NCBI GenBank assembly: GCA_903820745.1
Contig: CAIJIT010000030.1
Coordinates: forward strand, 1 to 58,274
Direction of reading: 5' to 3'
Length of the DNA stretch: 58,274 nt
Source: an uncultured Burkholderiales bacterium
Lineage (GTDB): Bacteria; Pseudomonadota; Gammaproteobacteria; Burkholderiales; Burkholderiaceae_C
In this document: in pieces, positions 31,154 through 40,008 of the stretch
How positions within the stretch are numbered: position 1 is the first letter of the stretch
Layout of the letters: each line of letters opens with the position of its first letter
The notes under the pieces: model-generated
The model's database searches: none
Told to the model about the DNA's origin: nothing
Seen by the model: the letters and a program-made list of their open reading frames with translations, nothing else
Made by a program: the position numbers and the translations under genes

Positions 31154-32427
31154 GACAAGGTGTCGCGCCAGATATTGCGCGCCCAGCTCCAGGCATGTCG
31201 GCCTTCCAGTTCACTCGGTGCCGTGGAAAGGCCGCCTGAGCCAGGCAGGGTCTTGTAGGTCTTTTCAGCCGCGACATATTGGTGCACCGAAGCGACATGG
31301 ATCGCCGATTCGTCGTTGACGAAGCTGTAGCAGGTATTGGTCAAGAGCGGCGCCGGGTTGATGTCCAGGCCCGATAACTGCGCCACGATCGCCTCAGCGG
31401 CAACCTTGCCATGCCCATTGGCCATATGGCCTGATTTGGGCATGAAGGGCGCTGACGCGGTCGCATCGCCGATGACGTGGATGTCCGGCGCCTGTGTCGA
31501 CGCGAAGGTCTGGAAGTCGACCTTGCACCAGCGCGAGTTGAGATTGGCCAGACCGGTTCGGTGCGCGATGGCGCCAGCGCGCATCGGCGGCAGCACATTG
31601 AGCAGGTCGGCCTTGATGTCAGCTTGCACTTCAAACTTCAAGCTGCCGCTGCGGGCATCAACGGCCACCAGCTTGTGGCCGGGTACATATTCCAGCTGCG
31701 CCGCATAGTGCTCGGCCCAGTATTTCTTGAACAGGGCGCTCTTCGATGTGACGTCGGGGTTGGCGTCGAGGATCAAGACCTTGGCGCGCGGTTTGGCCCG
31801 CTTGAAATAGCTGGCGACCTGGCTGGCCCGCTCGTAGGGTCCCGGCGGGCAGCGGTACGGGGCTTCGGGAATGGTGATCGCGAATACGCCGCCATCAGGC
31901 ATGGCTTCGAGTTGCCCACGCAAGGCTTGCGTCTCGGGCCCGGCCTTCCAGGCCTGCAGGATCCGGCCGCTGTCATGCGCTGCTTGCAAGCCTTCGATAC
32001 GGTCGAACATCAGATCCACGCCGGGTGACAGCACCAGTTTGTCATAGCGGATGCGGTTGCCGCGGGCCAGCGTCACGAGTTTGCGTTCGGCGTCGATAGC
32101 GGTCGCGCTGTCGCGTATCTGCTGTACACCGTGCCGGCTGGACAAGCTTGAATAGCTTGAGCTGATGTCGGCCAGCGTCTTGCTGCCGCCGATGACCAGG
32201 TTGGACATCGGACAAGATAGGAATTCAGCCTCGGGCTCGATCAGCAACACCTCGATTCTGTATTCGGAAAATAGCCGGATGTACTTGGCTGCGGTGGCGC
32301 CGCCGTAGCCGCCGCCGATGATGACAACGCGCGCATGTTCTGGCGCACGCGCCAATCCCGAGCAAGCCGACAGACCGGTGGTTGCGGCCAAGGCCAGCGG
32401 GGCTTGAATGAAATTGCGCCGCTTCAT
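31150..32427 (-). CDS. fccB: Flavocytochrome c sulfide dehydrogenase flavoprotein subunit (FccB/SoxF)
   Basis: A 425-residue FAD protein with a Tat-type leader (K-R-R-N-F-I-Q, hydrophobic stretch, cleavage around A-C-S-G). It has the Rossmann motif V-V-I-I-G-G-G-Y-G-G. Two redox Cys are in A-P-Y-R-C-P-P-G-P-Y-E-R and T-N-T-C-Y-S-F-V, as in FccB and SoxF. It oxidises sulfide to sulfur in the periplasm and passes electrons to FccA. It overlaps fccA and soxX by 4 bp each. Confidence 0.92.
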   Translation of the reverse strand: MKRRNFIQAPLALAATTGLSACSGLARAPEHARVVIIGGGYGGATAAKYIRLFSEYRIEVLLIEPEAEFLSCPMSNLVIGGSKTLADISSSYSSLSSRHGVQQIRDSATAIDAERKLVTLARGNRIRYDKLVLSPGVDLMFDRIEGLQAAHDSGRILQAWKAGPETQALRGQLEAMPDGGVFAITIPEAPYRCPPGPYERASQVASYFKRAKPRAKVLILDANPDVTSKSALFKKYWAEHYAAQLEYVPGHKLVAVDARSGSLKFEVQADIKADLLNVLPPMRAGAIAHRTGLANLNSRWCKVDFQTFASTQAPDIHVIGDATASAPFMPKSGHMANGHGKVAAEAIVAQLSGLDINPAPLLTNTCYSFVNDESAIHVASVHQYVAAEKTYKTLPGSGGLSTAPSELEGRHAWSWARNIWRDTLS

Positions 32428-32810
32428 GGCTGGCGCGGGACGCTGGCGAAGTAATCGGCCAGGCCGATCAGCTGGGCCTCGGTCAGCCCTTTGGCGATCT
32501 GATGCATCACGGTGGCCGGGCGCGAACCGTCCTTGAAGGCGTTCATCAGGCGCAACATCTCTGCCCGGCCCAGACCTGCCAGCGCCGGAATGGTCGAATC
32601 CTGGCTGGCCCGGCCCTCGGTGCCATGGCAAGCTGAACAACTGGCTGCGTTGGCGCGCTCGTTGAGCGAACCGGCTTGCGCCGCAGCACAGAACGCCCCG
32701 AGCCACAACAGGGTCAGGCAAGGCAGAACTCTTGATCGAATGGCGGCTTTGATGGATCGTCCCTGATGGCAAAAGCCTAGGTTTCTACCACAGGCAAGTG
32801 GCGGCTGCAC
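32424..32810 (-). CDS. fccA: Cytochrome c subunit of flavocytochrome c (FccA/SoxE-like)
   Basis: A class I c-type cytochrome with a signal peptide and a single haem motif C-S-A-C-H followed by G-T-E-G-R-A. Its Met ligand is probably in the P-A-T-V-M-H-Q region. The tail L-A-D-Y-F-A-S-V-P is typical of c553/FccA proteins. Some FccA proteins are diheme; this one has one site. The start is uncertain: a GTG at 32810 is the only workable in-frame start upstream of the signal sequence, giving 128 residues. Confidence 0.82.
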   Translation of the reverse strand: MQPPLACGRNLGFCHQGRSIKAAIRSRVLPCLTLLWLGAFCAAAQAGSLNERANAASCSACHGTEGRASQDSTIPALAGLGRAEMLRLMNAFKDGSRPATVMHQIAKGLTEAQLIGLADYFASVPRQP

Positions 32811-32832
32811 GCCACTTTCAAAGCGCCCAAGC

Positions 32833-33615
32833 TCACCAGTTTGGTTTGCGTTTGTCGATGAAGGCCTGCACGCCTTCGAGCGCGCTGTGGTCCATCATGT
32901 TGCAGGCCATCGTACTGGCAGCATCGGCATAAGCCTCGGTAATGCCGAGTTCGAGCTGGCGGTAGAACAGCGCTTTGCCCAGCGCCAGTGCGACGCGCGG
33001 CTTGGCTGTGATCGCATCGACCAGCGACGCCACTTCGGCGTCGACGCTGTCAGCCGCCACCACGCGGTTGATCAGCCCTTTGGAACGGGCCTCCTCAGCC
33101 GAGATGAAGGCGCCGGTCACGAGCATCTCAAAAGCCGCTTTGCGGCCCAGGTTGCGCGACAGGGCAACGCTAGGCGTGGCGCAGAACAGCCCGAGGTTGA
33201 CGCCGCTGACTGCAAAGCGCGATTCAGCCGAGGCCACCGCCAAATCGCACATCGCGACCAGCTGGCAGCCGGCCGCAGTCGCGATGCCTTGCACCTGCGC
33301 GATCACCGGCACTGGCAAAGCCTGCAAGCTCATCATCATCCGGCCGCATTGGGCGAATAGACGTTCGTAATATTCCTTTGAAGGCGCAGCGCGCATTTCC
33401 TTCAAATCATGGCCAGCACAGAATGCCTTGCCTTGGGCCTTGATCACCAACAGCCTGGCGTCATCGTTGCAGGCGATCGCGTCGAGCTCGAGTTGCAGCG
33501 CGTCGAGCATCGCTTCGGACAAGGAATTGAAAGCCTGCGGACGGTTCAGCGTCAAGGTGATCACGCCGCGTGAATCCTGGCTGCGCAAGAGCAGCGGGTC
33601 TTCGGTGGTCAACAT
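32833..33615 (-). CDS. Enoyl-CoA hydratase/isomerase family protein
   Basis: A 260-residue crotonase-fold protein with the oxyanion-hole motifs F-C-A-G-H-D-L-K-E-M and G-I-A-T-A-A-G-C-Q-L-V. The second acidic catalytic residue of classical hydratases is not obvious (the block reads V-N-L-G-L-F-C-A-T-P), which fits the ECHDC3-like subgroup whose reaction is unclear. It sits 22 bp upstream of fccA on the same strand and 72 bp downstream of a TetR regulator, so it may be co-transcribed with either. Confidence 0.88.
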   Translation of the reverse strand: MLTTEDPLLLRSQDSRGVITLTLNRPQAFNSLSEAMLDALQLELDAIACNDDARLLVIKAQGKAFCAGHDLKEMRAAPSKEYYERLFAQCGRMMMSLQALPVPVIAQVQGIATAAGCQLVAMCDLAVASAESRFAVSGVNLGLFCATPSVALSRNLGRKAAFEMLVTGAFISAEEARSKGLINRVVAADSVDAEVASLVDAITAKPRVALALGKALFYRQLELGITEAYADAASTMACNMMDHSALEGVQAFIDKRKPNW

Positions 33616-33687
33616 CGCGAGTACTCCTGTTTCAATGGCTGCCAGATGATGCCATGCATTGCCACCGAACTTCTGGTTCGATCGCGG

Positions 33688-34314
33688 CTAAATGGCCGCA
33701 GGCGCCTGCTGGTGCACCAGGTAATGGGTGATGATGCCGACCAGGTGGTCGCGCAGTTGAGGTGAGTTCAAAGGGCGGCCCAGGGCCTGGAAGCTGCCGA
33801 CGATCGCCAGATAGAACAAAGCGGCCAGTTCCTTGGCTTTCTGGGCATCGCCGGTCAGTTGCCCAAAGCGCTGCTCAAACAGTTCCATCCGGCCCTGATC
33901 GACCTCGACCAGCATGTTCGCCAAGGCCGGGTCGCGTCGACCCAAGCCGCGCAGAGCCAGTTCGAAGCGGATGTCGCGCAGATCGGCATCAGCCTTTGTC
34001 AATGCGGCTTCGAGCAGTTGCTCAAGGTCAGTCTTCGGGTTGCCACTGGAGCCGGATTGAAGCCGCAGGTTCAGCGCCAGTTCACGTTCACGCCAGCGCG
34101 CCAGCAGCGCCGCGATCAAGGCCGGATGGTCGGTGAAATGCCAATAAAAACTGCCTCTTGTCACGCCCAGGCTGTCGGCGATCACCAGCACGCGGACATT
34201 GTCAAAACCGCCCTCGGCCACCGCATTGAAAGCCGCATCGAGCCAGTCATCGCGGTTCAATTTGGGTGTTTCAGAACGCTTCGTGGACTTCGAGGGCTTG
34301 CTGGTCTGGGTCAT
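33688..34314 (-). CDS. TetR-family transcriptional regulator
   Basis: A 208-residue regulator with an N-terminal TetR helix-turn-helix (about residues 24-70: A-A-F-N-A-V-A-E-G-G-F-D-N-V-R, then L-G-V-T-R-G-S-F-Y-W-H-F). A helical ligand-binding domain follows. The first 20 residues are Lys/Ser/Thr-rich. It probably controls the enoyl-CoA hydratase gene below it, or the divergent DsbA/sulfatase operon, or both. Confidence 0.9.
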   Translation of the reverse strand: MTQTSKPSKSTKRSETPKLNRDDWLDAAFNAVAEGGFDNVRVLVIADSLGVTRGSFYWHFTDHPALIAALLARWRERELALNLRLQSGSSGNPKTDLEQLLEAALTKADADLRDIRFELALRGLGRRDPALANMLVEVDQGRMELFEQRFGQLTGDAQKAKELAALFYLAIVGSFQALGRPLNSPQLRDHLVGIITHYLVHQQAPAAI

Positions 34315-34628
34315 TACTTGGCTGGGCAGGGTCCACCGGAATTCAATTCGATGCCGGTAGATTCGTGAGTCGGGCAGGCTTCGAACAAACAGAACTGTAT
34401 GGGCGTGTTACATTTTGACTGCAAACACCGCTGCATGGGAAACTTTCCAGCGAAGATTTTTCAAATCGACGAGATCCAACTTTTTACAAGCTGCCGCAAG
34501 CTTTTATTACCCGACATCGCCATGAAGCCAGCTCACCGAATCGCTTCAATATTTCCGCCACATAACTGCGCTGAGTCCAGGCCTGGCCGGTGGGCGATGG
34601 TCCTTGCTGGCCTGGAACGAGGAACAGG
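34315..34628. other. 314-bp divergent intergenic region
   Basis: It lies between tetR (-) and the DsbA-like gene (+). It is relatively AT-rich in the middle (34400-34560) and should hold promoters for both directions and possibly a TetR site. No palindrome clear enough to name was found. Small frames here lack ribosome binding sites and homology. Confidence 0.5.
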
Positions 34629-35936
34629 ATGTCGCTGAAGTCCTGGCTGATGCCGGCGATCTCGCAGCGCTTGCTGTCGCGAGAACGTTTGCTGCGCCTG
34701 AGGGCCAAGGCCGAACGCCAGCGCTTGGCCGCAGGCAAACCGCATCAGTTGCATTACTTCCACCAGGTGGATGACCCCTACAGCGCCTTGGCGGCGGCTG
34801 TGTTACCGCAGATTTTGGCGCGCTATCAGGTCGAGTTGTTGCCCCATGTGGTCGGTGCACCGCCCGACGCAGCGGCGCCCGATCGGGAGCGGTTGGTGGC
34901 CTACAGCCGCAGCGATGCTCAGCTTCTGGCCAGACATCGTGGCTTGAGCTTCGAAGATCCCGGTCATCAACCATCAGCCCGGGCGGTCGAACAGGCCACC
35001 GCCTCGTTGGTTGCGGCGGCCTTGTCCGGGCGTTTTGCCGAGCAAGCTGGTCCGGTTTCTGCCAGGCTCTGGCGCGGCCTTGGCGAGCAAGACCTTGATA
35101 CAAACCGGGCCAACACGGAGCAGGTCAGCGCCCATCTGCAGCAGTCCAATGCCTTGCGCCAAAGCCTTGGGCATTACCTCGGCGCGATGTTTTTCTACGC
35201 CGGCGAATGGTACTGGGGCATCGACCGGCTGGGGCATCTGGAGCGTCGCTTGCAGGTCTTGGGCGCACAGCGCGAGGGGGTGAGCGGACTGTTGTTCGCA
35301 GCCGACCTTGATCTCGAAATACCGGTCGCTTTGACGGATCCGCCAACGATTGATTTCTTTTTCTCACTGCGCAGCCCTTATTCGGCGATCGCTGCGCCAA
35401 GGGTGTTGGCACTGGGTCGCCATACCGGCGCCAAAATCCGCCTGCGTTATGTATTGCCGATGGTGATGCGCGGCCTGGCCGTGCCGGCGGCCAAGCGCAG
35501 TTACATCGCCAGGGATACGGCGCGCGAGGCATTCGACCGCGGCATCAAGTTCGGCCGTCTGAATGATCCGCTCGGCCGGCCGACATTGCGCGGCCTGGCG
35601 CTGATGGCTTATGCCGACAAAGCCGGGCTCGGGCCCGAATATTTGTTGTCCTTCATGCAGGGCGCCTGGGCTGAAGGGCTGGATGCTGGCAGCGATCGCG
35701 GGCTGCGCCGCATCGCCTTGCGCGCCGGTCTCGATTGGGACGCTGCAAAGCTTGCCCTGCAGGATGAATCCTGGCGCGAAGTCGCCGAAGCCAATCGACT
35801 CGAAATGCTCCAACTGGGACTGTGGGGCGTACCTTCTTTTCATGTCCGTGATCAAATCGTCTGGGGGCAGGATCGCCTCTGGGCGGTGCAGCAGGAATTG
35901 CTGGCCGCCAAACCTGATTCAATTGACCGGCCATGA
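34629..35936 (+). CDS. Tandem DsbA/2-hydroxychromene-2-carboxylate isomerase-like protein
   Basis: A 435-residue protein with two thioredoxin-fold DsbA-like halves. The first (about residues 35-200) starts H-Y-F-H-Q-V-D-D-P-Y-S-A, and the second (about 235-425) starts D-F-F-F-S-L-R-S-P-Y-S-A. Both match the F-x-x-S-P-Y-S/T start of HCCA isomerase / kappa-GST proteins. The second half ends with L-G-L-W-G-V-P-S-F-H-V, the cis-Pro loop. No C-x-x-C is present, so it is not a disulfide oxidase; a glutathione-dependent isomerase or transferase role is likelier. The duplication in one chain is unusual. It is coupled by 4 bp to the next gene. Confidence 0.83.
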   Translation: MSLKSWLMPAISQRLLSRERLLRLRAKAERQRLAAGKPHQLHYFHQVDDPYSALAAAVLPQILARYQVELLPHVVGAPPDAAAPDRERLVAYSRSDAQLLARHRGLSFEDPGHQPSARAVEQATASLVAAALSGRFAEQAGPVSARLWRGLGEQDLDTNRANTEQVSAHLQQSNALRQSLGHYLGAMFFYAGEWYWGIDRLGHLERRLQVLGAQREGVSGLLFAADLDLEIPVALTDPPTIDFFFSLRSPYSAIAAPRVLALGRHTGAKIRLRYVLPMVMRGLAVPAAKRSYIARDTAREAFDRGIKFGRLNDPLGRPTLRGLALMAYADKAGLGPEYLLSFMQGAWAEGLDAGSDRGLRRIALRAGLDWDAAKLALQDESWREVAEANRLEMLQLGLWGVPSFHVRDQIVWGQDRLWAVQQELLAAKPDSIDRP

Positions 35937-36199
35937 TCATCAAAGTCATCAAGTTTCTTTGCCTTGCGGCCTATGCGCTGGCGCTGGGGCATCTGGCCGG
36001 CCTGTTGCCGAAAGACAGCTTCAGTCTGGCGCCGCTGATCGCCGTCCTGCTGTTGGCCATGCACGCGGTCGAACTCCTGTTGATGTTCAAGCATGTGCGT
36101 CTTTACCGCGGGTCGCTGGCGGTCAGCATGCTGTTGACCCTGCTGTTCGGCGTGCTGCATTGGATGCCTTTGGCCAGGAAAGCGCGCAAAACCGAATGA
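35933..36199 (+). CDS. Small membrane protein (DUF1145-like)
   Basis: An 88-residue protein with three hydrophobic helices and a basic C-terminus (A-R-K-A-R-K-T-E). The helix spacing and the L-H-W-M-P-L motif near the end resemble DUF1145/YhhL proteins, whose role is unknown. Overlaps of 4 bp on both sides make it part of the sulfatase operon. Confidence 0.75.
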   Translation: MIIKVIKFLCLAAYALALGHLAGLLPKDSFSLAPLIAVLLLAMHAVELLLMFKHVRLYRGSLAVSMLLTLLFGVLHWMPLARKARKTE

Positions 36200-37959
36200 T
36201 CAAATTCTCCATCTCAGTCTTGGCGTTGACCCTGGGAATTTCGGGTCCGGTCAGGGCCGCCCCGCAAGCAAGACCGAATATCGTTGTGATGGTCGCCGAC
36301 GACTGGGGGTTCAGCGATGTCGGCGCATTTGGCGGCGAGATCCAGACGCCGAATCTGGATGAACTGGCGCGTCACGGCATGAAGTTTTCGAACTTCCATG
36401 TCAGCGCTTCTTGTTCGCCGACGCGCTCGATGCTGCTGACCGGGGTCGACAACCACCGCAATGGTGTCGGCAATATGCGCGAGACGATTCCGCAATCTCA
36501 TATGGGTCAGCCCGGTTATTTGAGTGTGCTGAACACCAATGTCGTGACCGTGGCCACCCGCTTGCGCGACAGTGGTTACCGCACTTATGCCTCCGGCAAA
36601 TGGCATGTTGGCAAGGAAGCCCACAACCTGCCGCCGGCGCGTGGTTTCGACCGCTCGATCGTGATGGGCGACAGCGGTTCCGACAACTGGGAAACCGGCA
36701 AGCGCTACCTCGATCTGACCGACAAGGTCTACTGGTTCGAAGACGGGCATGAAGCGGTCATGCCGACCGAGTTTTACTCGTCGAAGTTCTATGTCGACAA
36801 GGCGATCGACTACATCGCGTCAGGCAAGGCGAGTGGCAAACCGTTTTTTGCCTATCTCGCATTCCAGGCCAACCATATCCCGGTGCAGGCTCCGCCCGAG
36901 TTCATCGCCAAATACAAGGGCCGTTACAAGGACGGCTGGGCGGTGCTGCGCCAGCAGCGTCGCGACAAAGCTGCCGCGCTGGGTCTGGTGCCCAAGGACA
37001 TGCCGATGCAGGCGATGAGCACGACGACTGACTGGAACAAGTTGTCCGCAGCAGAACAGGCTTACGAGGCCAGGCGGATGGAGGTCTATGCAGGCATGGC
37101 CGACGCGATGGATTTCCATGTCGGGCGCCTGATCGCGCATCTGAAAGAGACTGGCGAGTACGACAACACCGTCTTCGTGTTCCTGTCTGACAACGGCGCC
37201 GAGGCCAGTGACCCCTATGCATCAAAGCTGGCCAGCTGGTGGCTTGACCGCGAGTACAGTCGCGACTTCGAGCGCCTGGGTGGCAAGGGGGCTTACAGCG
37301 TGATCGGACCGAGCTGGGGCAGCGCCGCTGCGGCACCGCTGGCGACCTACAAGTTCTATGCCGGCGAAGGTGGCATCCGGGTGCCCCTGATCATCTCGGG
37401 TGTGCCCGGCATGGCGCAAAACCAGGTCCATGCCAGCCTCGCCCATGTCAATGACATCACGCCGACACTGCTCGAATTGGCGCAAATCGAGCGCCCGGGC
37501 GCAAGCTACCAGGGCAGGGCGGTCGAGCCCTTGGTCGGTGTCAGCCTGTTGCCGGTGTTGCAGGGCAAAGCCCAGCGGATCCATTCACCTGACGAAGCCA
37601 TCGGCCTGGAACTCTCGGGCAACCAGGCCTTGTTCAAAGGCGATTTGAAATTACTCAAGAACATCACGCCGGTAGGCGATGGCCAATGGCATCTCTATGA
37701 CCTGAGCGTCGATCCGGGCGAGACCAACGACCTGCAGGCCAGTCTGCCCGAAGCGTTCAAGGCGATGCAGGCAGACTATGCCGCTTATGCCAAAGCCAAC
37801 GGTGTGCTGCCGATGCCCGAGGATTACAACCCCGTCCGGCAGGTTTTCATCAACTCATTTTTCAATGTCTATGGGCCACGCTATCGCTTCCAGGCTGGCT
37901 TGCTTGTGGCCGGCTTGGTGGTTTTGACCCTGGTCCTGAGGCGGCGAAGAAAAAAATGA
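36196..37959 (+). CDS. Sulfatase (arylsulfatase) with C-terminal membrane anchor
   Basis: A 587-residue type I sulfatase with a signal peptide (to about residue 21), A-D-D-W-G, and the canonical formylglycine site C73-S-P-T-R with S-M-L-L-T-G. It also has S-G-K-W-H-V-G, L-S-D-N-G-A-E and G-E-G-G-I-R-V-P-L. It ends with a transmembrane helix (about residues 562-580) followed by R-R-R-R-K-K, which would leave the catalytic domain in the periplasm, tethered to the membrane. It needs a formylglycine-generating enzyme; the one at 21.8-22.8 kb could serve. Starts before 36196 lie inside other genes. Confidence 0.93.
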   Translation: MIKFSISVLALTLGISGPVRAAPQARPNIVVMVADDWGFSDVGAFGGEIQTPNLDELARHGMKFSNFHVSASCSPTRSMLLTGVDNHRNGVGNMRETIPQSHMGQPGYLSVLNTNVVTVATRLRDSGYRTYASGKWHVGKEAHNLPPARGFDRSIVMGDSGSDNWETGKRYLDLTDKVYWFEDGHEAVMPTEFYSSKFYVDKAIDYIASGKASGKPFFAYLAFQANHIPVQAPPEFIAKYKGRYKDGWAVLRQQRRDKAAALGLVPKDMPMQAMSTTTDWNKLSAAEQAYEARRMEVYAGMADAMDFHVGRLIAHLKETGEYDNTVFVFLSDNGAEASDPYASKLASWWLDREYSRDFERLGGKGAYSVIGPSWGSAAAAPLATYKFYAGEGGIRVPLIISGVPGMAQNQVHASLAHVNDITPTLLELAQIERPGASYQGRAVEPLVGVSLLPVLQGKAQRIHSPDEAIGLELSGNQALFKGDLKLLKNITPVGDGQWHLYDLSVDPGETNDLQASLPEAFKAMQADYAAYAKANGVLPMPEDYNPVRQVFINSFFNVYGPRYRFQAGLLVAGLVVLTLVLRRRRKK

Positions 37960-39203
37960 GTGGTTACCTGGCCAGCCCCTGGCCTTGTGAAGACGGCGGA
38001 CCGTCGCGTCTGCAGGCGCCGCGCAGCGGTGCAGGCCTGAGTCTTCGCCCCGGCGAAAAGCTTCAATGTGTGACCCGCAATACCTTGTTTTCGACCATGA
38101 CGGTGCTCGGCGCCCCCGGCGAGATCTATTTGCTGACCCATCAGGCGCTGCGCGCGCGCATCGGCCTGCCGACCAGCGCCCGGGTCGAATTGATCGACCC
38201 CTTGACCTTGCGCCCGCTTTGCCATTCACCGCGCTTGGCCGGCGGGCCCATGTGGCCCGGCGGCATGGCGATCCATAACAATGGCAGCCTCTTTGTCGTC
38301 TATGGCCGTTACGCCCATCGACTTGACCGGGCTTGCGGGCTATTGGCCAGCTTTCAATTGCCGCTCGACCAGGCGTACAACTCCTTCGTCATTCTTGATA
38401 ACGGCCTGATCGTGACAAAGAACTTGTCCGACAGCCGATCGGCGCGCCTGACCGTGCTGGATCCGGATAGGCTCGAGCGGGTCTGCGGCGACCTCGATTG
38501 CCCCGAACCCTCGATCGCGCGGCTCAGCGCCAGCGGCAATACGGTCTATGTCGTCGGCGTCCGCTCGATCTTTCGCTATGACTGGGACGAGTCGGCCCAA
38601 AGTCTGGTGCGGGATGCTGGCTGGCGCCATGATTACATCGGCAACAGCCAACAAACCTATGGCTGGGACGTTGTGCTCGATCGACACAACGCCTGGTTCA
38701 TGGACAACGGCCTGCACCGCTATCTGCACCGGATGGTCAATGCCGGGGTCAGCCGCACGGCCAATCGATTGATTCGCGTGTCGCTGCGCGACGCTGCTGA
38801 CCATCAAGCGGTGCCGGTCAGTGGATTGGCTGGCGGCAGCATCACCAATCCGCCGCTGGTCGATGCGCAGCGCCGGATCGTCGTCGGCTATGACTCAGCC
38901 AACTGCGTGCTGCAGGCCTGGCGCTTTGATCTGCAGGGCGCTGAGCTGCAGCCCTTGTGGCGCAAGACCGGATTCGGCTGCGCCAGCCACATGATTCTTT
39001 ACCCCGACAGCGGTGAGTTTGTCGTCAATGATTACCAACGCCATGGCGAAGAACTGGTGCTGCTGGCGATCGAATCGGGCCTCGAGCTGGGCCGTGTGCG
39101 CAGCGGTGGTCTGATGCAGGGCGTGGTGTTTCCCAGCCCGGGCTGGGGGCGTGATTTCTACTGGTCCTCGATGGGCCGGCTGGCCCGGGTCTTCGTCCAA
39201 TGA
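37956..39203 (+). CDS. Protein of unknown function with beta-propeller-like repeats
   Basis: A 415-residue protein without a signal peptide. The sequence is rich in beta-strand blocks ending in R-L or D-x-D and Gly turns, for example G-M-A-I-H-N-N-G-S-L-F-V-V-Y-G and N-S-F-V-I-L-D-N-G-L-I-V-T-K-N. These spaced units suggest a propeller fold as in SMP-30- or quinoprotein-like proteins. No family was recognised with confidence. It overlaps the sulfatase and SDR genes by 4 bp each, so its product is probably made with them. Confidence 0.75.
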   Translation: MSGYLASPWPCEDGGPSRLQAPRSGAGLSLRPGEKLQCVTRNTLFSTMTVLGAPGEIYLLTHQALRARIGLPTSARVELIDPLTLRPLCHSPRLAGGPMWPGGMAIHNNGSLFVVYGRYAHRLDRACGLLASFQLPLDQAYNSFVILDNGLIVTKNLSDSRSARLTVLDPDRLERVCGDLDCPEPSIARLSASGNTVYVVGVRSIFRYDWDESAQSLVRDAGWRHDYIGNSQQTYGWDVVLDRHNAWFMDNGLHRYLHRMVNAGVSRTANRLIRVSLRDAADHQAVPVSGLAGGSITNPPLVDAQRRIVVGYDSANCVLQAWRFDLQGAELQPLWRKTGFGCASHMILYPDSGEFVVNDYQRHGEELVLLAIESGLELGRVRSGGLMQGVVFPSPGWGRDFYWSSMGRLARVFVQ

Positions 39204-39991
39204 GTCAAACGATCGTGATCACCGGAGCCGGCAGCGGCATCGGTCGCGAAGCAGCCCTGGCGCTGGCAGCGCGCGGACATCGCGTCATCGCGACCACTTT
39301 CACCGAAGCACAGGCCCTGGCAATTCGCACCGAGGCGCAGGCGAGGGGACTGGCGCTGGAGTCGTTCAAGCTCGACATCACCGTGGCTGCAGACCGTGAC
39401 TTGCTGCTGCCCTTGACGCTCGATGTGCTGATCAACAACGCCGGCATCGGCGAATCGGGCTCGCTGGCCGAGGTCGACGTCGACCGCATCCGGCGGGTCT
39501 TCGAGGTCAATCTGTTCGCGACGCTGGAGCTGACCCAGGTCGCGCTGCGCGGCATGATCGCGCGTCAGAGCGGCAAGGTGCTATTTGTCAGCTCGATCGC
39601 CGGGCGCTTGCCGATGCCTTTCCTGATGCCTTATTCGATGAGCAAGTTCGCGCTGTCGGCGGCGGGTGCCGGGCTGCGCGCCGAGATGGATCAACTCGGC
39701 CGCCAGGTGCAGATCGCCTTGATCGAGCCGGGTGCGATCCGCACAGGTTTCAACCAGCAGATGACAGCCAGCAAATACGACTGGATGGGTGCAGACAGTT
39801 ATTTCAGCGCCCAGGCCGCGCAGTTGAAAGTGCGCGAAGCGCAGATCTTTGGCTTGCTCGAGGCGCGCAACACTGGCTCGATCGTGGCTCAGATCATCCG
39901 CGCGGTTGAAGCGAAGCGGCCCCGCTTGCGCTATGTCGCACCCTGGATACAAGGGTTTTTTGTTCGTATCGCAAGAATTTTTGGTGTTTGA
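39200..39991 (+). CDS. Short-chain dehydrogenase/reductase (SDR)
   Basis: A 263-residue classical SDR: I-T-G-A-G-S-G-I-G cofactor loop, N-N-A-G-I-G, catalytic Ser in F-V-S-S-I-A-G, and Y-S-M-S-K. It would oxidise or reduce an alcohol/ketone using NAD(P). Coupled by 4 bp to the propeller-like gene, it could act on the alcohol freed by the sulfatase (inference). Confidence 0.9.
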   Translation: MSQTIVITGAGSGIGREAALALAARGHRVIATTFTEAQALAIRTEAQARGLALESFKLDITVAADRDLLLPLTLDVLINNAGIGESGSLAEVDVDRIRRVFEVNLFATLELTQVALRGMIARQSGKVLFVSSIAGRLPMPFLMPYSMSKFALSAAGAGLRAEMDQLGRQVQIALIEPGAIRTGFNQQMTASKYDWMGADSYFSAQAAQLKVREAQIFGLLEARNTGSIVAQIIRAVEAKRPRLRYVAPWIQGFFVRIARIFGV

Positions 39992-40008
39992 TTTGAAGAG
40001 CAGGACGA

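Noticed and set aside
34399-34638. 79-residue frame in the tetR/dsbA-like gap
   Set aside because: No ribosome binding site, no recognisable family, and it runs into the next gene in another frame.
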